Position numbers and translations under genes: made by a program. Shown piece after piece: positions 5,671-10,757 of a stretch of DNA of 10,757 nt (its first letter is position 1; each line of letters begins with the position of its first letter). This DNA comes from Firmicutes bacterium ZCTH02-B6 (lineage in GTDB: Bacteria > Bacillota > Limnochordia > Limnochordales > ZCTH02-B6): positions 1 to 10,757 of the forward strand of contig LZRQ01000123.1 of NCBI GenBank assembly GCA_002159155.1. Direction: 5' to 3'. The notes under the pieces were generated by a model. The model worked only from the letters and a program-made list of their open reading frames with translations, searched no databases and was not told the DNA's origin.

Positions 5671-6606
5671 TTGGCAGGACAGTCGATGCGGGACATCAAG
5701 CGCCGCATCAGCAGCGTGCGCAACATCCAACAGATCACCAAGGCCATGGAGCTTGTGTCCGCCACCAAGCTGCGCCGGGCTCAGGCTAGCGTGCTGGCCG
5801 CGCGGCCGTACGCGCAAAAGCTTGAGGAGGTTTTGACCCGCCTGGTCAAAGCCAACCGTGCCCAGGCGGGCGGTAAGAAGGCGTTCCGCCACCCGCTGCT
5901 TGAAGGCCGGGCGGCCAAGCGCGTGGCTTACGTGGTCATCACCGCCGACCGCGGTCTTGCGGGTGCCTACAACACCAACCTGATCCGCCGCGCCGAGCAG
6001 GAGCTGGCGGCGGAGCAGCGGGAATGGGCGCTTATCTGCGTCGGACGAAAGGGTCGAGACCATTTCCACCGGCGCGGGCGGCCGATTCACTCGGAGTACC
6101 TCTTCCTCGGTGATGACATCGATTTTTTGCGGTCGCGGGAAATCTCTCGGGCTTTGACGGACCTGTACGTGTCCGGGCAGTTTGATGAGGTCAACCTCAT
6201 CTACACCCAGTTTATCAGCACCGGGTCTCAGCGGCCGGTCGTCGTACGTCTCTTGCCCTTGAGCGGCTTGGTGGCGGAGGACGAGGCGGTGCAGGCGGAG
6301 GCGGAGCAGCCTGGCGTGTCTGCCGAGGGCGAGGCGGCGGAGTACATTTACGAGCCTTCGCCCGCGGAGGTGTTGGGGCTCCTGCTGCCGAGGCATGTGG
6401 ATATGCAGGTGTACCGGGCGCTGCTGGAGGCCAAGGCCAGCGAGCACGCGGCCCGCATGCGGGCTATGCGCGCCGCAACGGACAACGCCACGGAGATGAT
6501 CCGCACGCTGACGCTCTCGTTCAACCGGGCGCGGCAAGCGGCGATTACTAAGGAGATTGCGGAAATCGTCGGCGGGGCCGAGGCTCTCAACCTCGGCAGC
6601 GTTTGA
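5671..6606 (+). CDS. atpG: F1Fo ATP synthase subunit gamma
   Basis: Gamma is the central shaft that couples c-ring rotation to catalysis in alpha3beta3. It is 311 residues, about 20-25 longer than typical. The N-terminal coiled-coil helix carries MRDIKRRISSVRNIQQITKAMELVSATKL (6-34), ITADRGLAGAYN (90-101) is the conserved core strand and loop, and the C-terminal helix ends with SFNRARQAAITKEIAEIVGGAEAL. The extra length is mainly an acidic, Ala/Glu-rich linker at about 202-224, just before EYIYEPSPAEVL; this surface loop is variable in the family. The start is TTG at 5671 because AAGGTGGTGA (5655-5664) lies 6 nt upstream. The in-frame ATG at 5686 is 21 nt from that SD, and starting there would drop part of the usual N-terminus. 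Confidence 0.97.
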   Translation: MAGQSMRDIKRRISSVRNIQQITKAMELVSATKLRRAQASVLAARPYAQKLEEVLTRLVKANRAQAGGKKAFRHPLLEGRAAKRVAYVVITADRGLAGAYNTNLIRRAEQELAAEQREWALICVGRKGRDHFHRRGRPIHSEYLFLGDDIDFLRSREISRALTDLYVSGQFDEVNLIYTQFISTGSQRPVVVRLLPLSGLVAEDEAVQAEAEQPGVSAEGEAAEYIYEPSPAEVLGLLLPRHVDMQVYRALLEAKASEHAARMRAMRAATDNATEMIRTLTLSFNRARQAAITKEIAEIVGGAEALNLGSV

Positions 6607-6672
6607 CCATCGGCCACCGCCTTATGGGCCATTGCGGGCGGCCAGGCCACAGGTGTTAAGGAGGCAAGAGCC

Positions 6673-8103
6673 ATGAGCGACAACGAGAAGCGAGTCGGTC
6701 GCGTGGTCCAGGTCATGGGGCCGGTCGTGGACATCCAGTTTCCCCCCGGTCAGCTCCCGGACCTAAACAACGCGCTTCGCATTGACTACGAAGATGACGA
6801 GCGCAAGATTCACCTGGTGCTGGAGGCTGCTCAGCACCTGGGTAACGACACGGTGCGCTGCGTGGCCATGGCGTCCACCGACGGCCTGGTGCGAGGCATG
6901 CGGGCAGTGGATACTGGCGGGCCGATTTCGGTGCCCGTTGGCCGCAAAGTTCTGGGCCGCGTCATGAATGTACTGGGCGAAGCCATTGACCAGCAGGGCG
7001 AGATCGACGCGGAAGTGCGGCTTCCGATTCACCGGCCCGCGCCGGCGGTGGATGAGGTGGAGCCGGCAACTCAGATGCTGGAGACCGGCATCAAGGTCGT
7101 CGACCTGCTGGCGCCGTACCCGCGGGGCGGGAAGATCGGCCTCTTTGGCGGTGCAGGCGTCGGCAAGACGGTCTTGATCATGGAGCTTATCCGCAACATC
7201 GCCTACGAGCACGGCGGTTTCAGCGTGTTCGCCGGCGTGGGCGAGCGGACCCGTGAGGGGAACCAGCTCTACCATGAAATGCGGGAAGCGGGCGTTCTGG
7301 ACAAAGTGGCGATGGTGTTCGGCCAGATGAACGAGCCGCCCGGTGCCCGTCTGCGGGTCGGCTTGACCGCCCTGACCATCGCAGAGCACTTCCGGGACTC
7401 CGAAGGCCAGGACGTTCTGGTGTTCATCGACAACATTTTCCGCTTCGTGCAGGCGGGTTCGGAAGTGTCGGCGCTGTTGGGCCGCATGCCGAGCGCGGTC
7501 GGTTACCAGCCGACTTTGGCCACTGAGATGGGCCAGCTGCAGGAGCGAATCGTGACGACGCGCAAGGGGTCGATTACCTCGATCCAGGCCATCTACGTCC
7601 CGGCCGACGACTACACCGACCCGGCGCCCGCCACGACCTTTGCCCACTTGGACGCGACGACCAACCTGGAGCGGCGCATTGCGGAGAAAGGCATTTACCC
7701 TGCGGTGGACCCGCTGGCGTCGACGTCCCGCATCCTCACGCCGGAGATCGTGGGCGAGGAGCACTACAACGTGGCCCGTGGCGTGCAGCAGGTGCTGCAG
7801 CGGTACAAGGAACTCCAGGACATCATCGCCATTCTGGGCATGGACGAACTGTCCGACGACGACAAGCTGCTGGTGGCCCGGGCGCGCAAGATCGAGCGCT
7901 TCCTGTCCCAGCCCATGTTCGTCGCCGAGGCGTTTACCGGCCAGCCGGGCAAGTATGTCCCGGTGCAGGAGACGGTGAGGGGATTCAAGGGGATCCTCGA
8001 GGGCAAGTACGACGATTTGCCCGAAGCCGCCTTCTACATGGTCGGCACTATCGACGAAGCGGTGGAGCGGGGCAAGCGGTTGCTGGCGGAGCAGGCCGCG
8101 TAA
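6673..8103 (+). CDS. atpD: F1Fo ATP synthase subunit beta (catalytic)
   Basis: Beta carries the three catalytic sites that make ATP from ADP and phosphate. It is 476 residues, the usual length. The P-loop GGAGVGKT is at 159-166 (Lys165), the catalytic glutamate is Glu191 in GERTREG, and the Walker B aspartate is Asp253 in VLVFIDNIFR. PSAVGYQPTLATEMG (273-287) and the alpha/beta family signature PAVDPLASTS (343-352) are intact. The DELSEED lever that touches gamma and epsilon reads DELSDDD at 391-397, a conservative change. The ATG at 6673 follows AAGGAGG (6658-6664) with 8 nt spacing, one of the strongest ribosome sites in the operon. The 66-nt spacer from atpG is GC-rich with several weak competing pairings, none dominant. 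Confidence 0.98.
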   Translation: MSDNEKRVGRVVQVMGPVVDIQFPPGQLPDLNNALRIDYEDDERKIHLVLEAAQHLGNDTVRCVAMASTDGLVRGMRAVDTGGPISVPVGRKVLGRVMNVLGEAIDQQGEIDAEVRLPIHRPAPAVDEVEPATQMLETGIKVVDLLAPYPRGGKIGLFGGAGVGKTVLIMELIRNIAYEHGGFSVFAGVGERTREGNQLYHEMREAGVLDKVAMVFGQMNEPPGARLRVGLTALTIAEHFRDSEGQDVLVFIDNIFRFVQAGSEVSALLGRMPSAVGYQPTLATEMGQLQERIVTTRKGSITSIQAIYVPADDYTDPAPATTFAHLDATTNLERRIAEKGIYPAVDPLASTSRILTPEIVGEEHYNVARGVQQVLQRYKELQDIIAILGMDELSDDDKLLVARARKIERFLSQPMFVAEAFTGQPGKYVPVQETVRGFKGILEGKYDDLPEAAFYMVGTIDEAVERGKRLLAEQAA

Positions 8104-8117
8104 CACGCGGCGGCGCG

Positions 8118-8141
8118 GCGCGGGCGCAAGTCCCCACGCGC
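8118..8141 (+). repeat. Possible bulged hairpin between atpD and atpC
   Basis: GCGCG (8118-8122) can pair with CGCGC (8137-8141), and GG (8123-8124) with CC (8134-8135) past a bulged A at 8136. The spacer is extremely GC-rich, so chance pairing is likely. Confidence 0.25.
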
Positions 8142-8164
8142 AGCAGTGAGGGGGAAGCGGGCAC

Positions 8165-8608
8165 ATGCTCGAGCTGGAAGTGGTCACGCCGTACCGGCAG
8201 GTGCTGCATACGCAAGTGGAGTCGGTCATCGTGCCGGCGACCGACGGGTACCTGGGCATTATGAGCAACCATGCCCCGTTGGTCTGTGGGCTCGCCATCG
8301 GCGTGCTCCACTATGGTCCTGCCCACGGCGCGAAGCAGCGACTCGCGCTGAGCGGCGGTTTCCTTGAGGTGACCGACAACAAAGTGACCGTGTTGGCGGA
8401 CACCGCGGAACTGGCCGAGGAGATCGACGTGTTGCGGGCGCAAGAAGCCAAGCGGCGTGCCGAACACCGGCTGCGGACGCGGGCGGCGAACATCGACTAT
8501 GTCCGGGCGGAACTGGCGCTGAAGCGGGCGATGGCTCGCCTGCAAGCCGTGGGCGTCGAGGAGGAAGACCAGCGGCACCCGCTGCATGACCGCAACGCCG
8601 GCCACTAA
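8165..8608 (+). CDS. atpC: F1Fo ATP synthase subunit epsilon
   Basis: Epsilon sits at the foot of gamma and, through its two C-terminal helices, inhibits ATP hydrolysis. It is 147 residues, slightly longer than the usual 130-140. The N-terminal beta-sandwich contains VTPYRQV, GYLGIMSNHAPLV (28-40) and LSGGFLEVTDNKVTVLADTAE (62-82). The helical hairpin follows from about 84. The ATP-binding motif known from Bacillus PS3 epsilon is present as IDVLRA at 87-92, and Arg121 and Arg125 fall where PS3 has Arg122 and Arg126, so ATP-controlled inhibition is plausible. A second IDxxRA-like run, IDYVRA, occurs at 110-115. The polar tail from about 131 (VEEEDQRHPLHDRNAGH) is extra. The ATG at 8165 is preceded by a GAGGGGGAA SD. 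This is the last operon gene, 27 nt before the terminator. Confidence 0.95.
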   Translation: MLELEVVTPYRQVLHTQVESVIVPATDGYLGIMSNHAPLVCGLAIGVLHYGPAHGAKQRLALSGGFLEVTDNKVTVLADTAELAEEIDVLRAQEAKRRAEHRLRTRAANIDYVRAELALKRAMARLQAVGVEEEDQRHPLHDRNAGH

Positions 8609-8635
8609 GGGGGCCGCGAAGTAAGCTGTAAGCTC

Positions 8636-8669
8636 AGGCAGGCTCCGAGTGGGGCCTGCCTTTCATTTT
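8636..8669 (+). terminator. Rho-independent terminator of the atp operon
   Basis: AGGCAGGC (8636-8643) pairs perfectly with GCCTGCCT (8654-8661). The stem extends inwards by one G-U and two G-C pairs to 11 bp with a GAGT loop (8647-8650). It is followed by TTTCATTTT. On the minus strand no T-tract follows the stem, so it looks directional, ending the + strand operon before the convergent minus-strand genes. Confidence 0.88.
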
Positions 8670-8719
8670 GCTCTGGCGACGGTGGTTGTGCCGTTCGTCG
8701 AGCCTTGCCATGCCTGCGG

Positions 8720-8878
8720 TTAGTCCGAGGAGCGGCTACGAGTCCAGGGCATGCGGCCGCGGCCAAATAGGGCCTCGCCGAGGAAACCGATGCCGAGCCC
8801 GATGAGGGCCCCCGCGCCGGTGTCGCCGGCAATCATCCCGATGCCGATCCCGACCAAGAGACAACCTGTGATGACCAT
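8720..8878 (-). CDS. Small glycine-rich two-helix membrane protein, unknown function
   Basis: I do not recognise this 52-residue protein. It begins MVITGCLLVGIGIGMIAGD, then a second hydrophobic stretch (GAGALIGLGIGFLGEALF, 21-38) and a short basic, polar tail (RGRMPWTRSRSSD, 40-52). The two hydrophobic segments are separated by Asp19-Thr20 and carry repeated GxG and GxxxG spacing like a glycine zipper, suggesting a tightly packed helical hairpin in the membrane. The ATG at 8878 is chosen because AAGGAGAGG lies 9 nt upstream on the minus strand. A GTG at 8905 would add nine residues and would place that SD inside the gene. It lies 89 nt downstream of the transpeptidase gene on the same strand with no obvious terminator between, so the two may share a transcript. 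Hydrophobicity plus a good SD make it likely real. Confidence 0.65.
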   Translation of the reverse strand: MVITGCLLVGIGIGMIAGDTGAGALIGLGIGFLGEALFGRGRMPWTRSRSSD

Positions 8879-8967
8879 TGCCAGTATCCTCTCCTTACCT
8901 GGCACGTGTTATGGCTGGACCGCCGACCCGGCGACAAGGACCAGGCGCACGTGGGCTGGCGATTGGC

Positions 8968-10674
8968 CTACACGTCCGGCCGCGGTGGGACACCCAGGTG
9001 CTTGAGGGCCCTGTCCATGATCTCGGCAAAGACCGGCGCCGCCCAGCGGCCCCCCTCGGCGGTGTCCTGCTGGACGTCGTAGAGCATGACGACGCCCACC
9101 AGCTCTGGCGCCTCCGCAGGTGCGAAACCGACGAAAGAGGCCAGTCGCTTGCTGCCGTAAACCCCGTTTTCCGGTATCTGGGCGGTACCCGTTTTGCCGG
9201 CCACCCGGTAGCCGGGGAGGCGCGCTCGTGTGCCCGTTCCTTGTGATACGACCATCTCCATGGCCTGGGTGATCTCCCGGGCGGTCTCCTCCGAAATGAC
9301 TCGCCGCAATGGCGTCGGCTGCCGGTCTTCGATGACGTCGCCGCTGGGAGCACGGATCGCCTGGACGACGTAGGGCCGCATCAGGACCCCACCGTTGGCG
9401 ATGGCGGCGGTGGCAGCGGCCAACTGCACCGGCGTGACCGCAATTCCCTGGCCGAAGGAAACGTTGGCCCAACGCAACGTTTCTCCGGCGATACGGCCCG
9501 GGGTCGGCACACTCCCGGCGGCCTCGCCGGGCAAGTCGACGCCCAAGCGCCCGCCGAAGCCAAAAGCTTGGAGATAGCGGGCCAGTGTCTGGCCGCCGAT
9601 CATCTCGGCGCCCAAGTATGCAAACGCGGTGTTGCACGACTTCGCGATGGCCTCCGCCAGCGTGAGCGATCCATAGCCGGATGGGGAGTAGCAGTGAACG
9701 ATGCCGCCGCCGATGCGCAACTGGCCCGGCGCGTCCAGCACGGTATCGATGGTTGCAACGCCTTCTTCGAGAGCTGCCGCAGCGGTGAACAACTTTAGGG
9801 TGGAACCGGGCTCGAACTGGTCCGTGACCGCCCGGTTCCGGTAAGCCCGGGGCAGATAGTCGGACCATTTCGCCGGGTCAAAGCTAGGATACGTGGCCAT
9901 CGCGAGGATTTCCCCCGTGTGGGGACGCATGAGGATGGCTAGGCCCCACTCGGCCCGCGCCGCCGCCACCCCCTGCGCGAGCTCTTGCTCGACCATGTAT
10001 TGCAGCACCCGGTCCAAGGTCAGGATGAGGTCATGTCCAGGGACGGCTTCGACCACGCGGCTCAAGCCCCCCGGGATGGCGCGCCCTCTTGGATCCCGCT
10101 CGCTGAAATGACGTCCTGGCACACCCCGCAGCACGGATTCGTAGTGGAATTCGAGCCCCGCCAATCCCTGGTTGTCGAGGCCGGTGAAGCCGAGGATGTC
10201 GGCGGCCAGTGTGCCGTGGGGATAATCCCGCTGCGGCCGCTGAACCACATAGACGCCGTTTAGATTAAGCCGTTCGACCGCCGCCGCCGTCTCCGGATCA
10301 AGCCGGACGGCAAGCCACACCGTCGGGGAGTCTTGGCTGAGCCGCCGCTCCAACTCGGCAGCGGGTTCCCTCAAGAGCGGGGAGAGCAGGGCTGCTGCTC
10401 GAGCCGGATTCTCCACCGCGGCCGGAACCCCGTACACCGCGTTCCCCTGCACCGTGACGGCCAATGGTACGCCGTTGCGATCGTAGATCGCCCCCCGCTC
10501 GGCCACGAGGTTTTCGGCGCGGTAGCGCTGCTCGAGGGCCAAGGTGCGGTAGTGGCTGCCCTCGACCAGCTGCAGCCAACCAAGCCGCAGCCACGCCAGC
10601 ACGGCCAAAAACGTCATGCCCAAAAAGACCAGGGCGACCCGCACCCGCAAGCCTTGTGGAACCCGGCGGCTCAT
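8968..10674 (-). CDS. Class B penicillin-binding protein, FtsI/SpoVD-like transpeptidase without PASTA domain
   Basis: This is a DD-transpeptidase that cross-links peptidoglycan, anchored in the membrane with its catalytic domain outside. It is 568 residues: a basic N-terminus, one signal-anchor helix at about 11-36, a dimerisation domain starting RGAIYDRNGVPLA (60-72), the ILGFTGLDNQGLAGLEFHYE stretch (160-179) typical of the FtsI/SpoVD branch, then the transpeptidase. The active-site motifs are STLK (291-294), SCN (346-348) and KTGT (494-497). The protein ends soon after the catalytic domain (HLGVPPRPDV); the C-terminal PASTA domain of Bacillus SpoVD or PbpB is absent and no remnant is seen downstream. 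ATG at 10674 has the SD AGAGGGGGG 6 nt upstream and begins with the expected anchor. Septal (FtsI) and spore-cortex (SpoVD) roles cannot be separated from sequence alone. Confidence 0.93.
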   Translation of the reverse strand: MSRRVPQGLRVRVALVFLGMTFLAVLAWLRLGWLQLVEGSHYRTLALEQRYRAENLVAERGAIYDRNGVPLAVTVQGNAVYGVPAAVENPARAAALLSPLLREPAAELERRLSQDSPTVWLAVRLDPETAAAVERLNLNGVYVVQRPQRDYPHGTLAADILGFTGLDNQGLAGLEFHYESVLRGVPGRHFSERDPRGRAIPGGLSRVVEAVPGHDLILTLDRVLQYMVEQELAQGVAAARAEWGLAILMRPHTGEILAMATYPSFDPAKWSDYLPRAYRNRAVTDQFEPGSTLKLFTAAAALEEGVATIDTVLDAPGQLRIGGGIVHCYSPSGYGSLTLAEAIAKSCNTAFAYLGAEMIGGQTLARYLQAFGFGGRLGVDLPGEAAGSVPTPGRIAGETLRWANVSFGQGIAVTPVQLAAATAAIANGGVLMRPYVVQAIRAPSGDVIEDRQPTPLRRVISEETAREITQAMEMVVSQGTGTRARLPGYRVAGKTGTAQIPENGVYGSKRLASFVGFAPAEAPELVGVVMLYDVQQDTAEGGRWAAPVFAEIMDRALKHLGVPPRPDV

Positions 10675-10757
10675 TCATCGCCCCCCTCTGAAACGTGCAT
10701 GTTCCCCGCCCGGGGGACGGTTCCTGCATCACAGTTGGCCCGTGGATCGCGCATAGG
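10671..10757 (-). CDS. Possible 3' end of an upstream gene overlapping the transpeptidase start
   Basis: A minus-strand frame is open from the right edge to a TGA at 10673-10671, giving about 28 codons (PMRDPRANCDAG, then TVPRAGNMHVSEGGDE). Its stop overlaps the transpeptidase ATG as ATGA, the arrangement expected for translational coupling, and the transpeptidase SD would lie inside it. In division clusters rsmH and ftsL precede ftsI, but this tail is too short to recognise. An open frame of this length is not rare in GC-rich DNA, so the call is tentative. The same stretch has a possible 7-bp stem (10701-10707 with 10712-10718, one G-U pair), and no minus-strand promoter is evident. Confidence 0.35.
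   Translation of the reverse strand, partial: PMRDPRANCDAGTVPRAGNMHVSEGGDE

Noticed and set aside
4549..6537. Very long open frame on the minus strand (about 660 codons) opposite atpA and atpG
   Set aside because: It is antisense to two intact, highly conserved genes and its Arg/Leu/His-rich product resembles no family I know. It is a GC-rich shadow frame.
6763..8298. Long minus-strand open frame (about 510 codons) opposite atpD and atpC
   Set aside because: Same reason: it is a shadow of conserved atpD codons with no recognisable domains.
8621..8634. Tandem 7-bp repeat GTAAGCT between atpC and its terminator
   Set aside because: Only two short copies with no associated gene or site. Probably chance.
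8909..9868. Minus-strand open frame of about 319 codons overlapping the transpeptidase gene
   Set aside because: It lies in another frame of the transpeptidase, whose motifs are intact. The product is Arg/Gly-rich and unrelated to known proteins.
1..10757. tRNA, rRNA, CRISPR arrays, insertion sequences, phage genes or attachment sites
   Set aside because: None seen. No repeat-spacer pattern, transposase motif or cloverleaf was recognised, and coding sequence fills nearly all of the window.

Overview
The window carries a complete F-type ATP synthase operon on the + strand (about 966-8669). It is flanked on the left by the 3' part of a UDP-N-acetylglucosamine 2-epimerase gene and on the right by a convergent minus-strand unit encoding a class B penicillin-binding protein and a small glycine-rich membrane protein. 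High GC, TTG/GTG starts with strong Shine-Dalgarno (SD) sequences, the order wecB/mnaA - atpZ - atpI - atpBEFHAGDC, and a SpoVD/FtsI-like transpeptidase all suggest a high-GC Firmicute. The genus cannot be fixed from the sequence.

Region by region: 1-917 is the 5'-truncated epimerase. 918-1018 is an AT-rich island with a near-consensus sigma-A promoter (TTGCAA, 17 bp, TATAAT) overlapped by a 7-bp inverted repeat. 1019-8608 holds atpZ, atpI, atpB (a), atpE (c), atpF (b), atpH (delta), atpA (alpha), atpG (gamma), atpD (beta) and atpC (epsilon), closed by an intrinsic terminator at 8636-8669. From the right edge leftwards on the minus strand come a possible gene end (10757-10671), the transpeptidase (10674-8968) and a 52-residue membrane protein (8878-8720).

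AtpZ and AtpI are membrane accessory proteins. Subunits a, c and b form the proton-conducting Fo part, delta and b form the peripheral stalk, and alpha, beta, gamma and epsilon form F1. Catalytic and proton-path residues are present in every subunit checked: a-Arg173, c-Glu57, the alpha and beta P-loops, beta-Glu191, the alpha arginine finger, and the epsilon IDxxRA motif.

Most of the window is ordinary. The points worth a second look are a c subunit whose first helix has lost all the usual glycines, RNA hairpins around atpE that fit its need for high expression, the palindrome on the promoter, the unrecognised small membrane protein, and a PASTA-less SpoVD-like transpeptidase sitting next to the atp operon. 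I did not find a novel multi-gene system.
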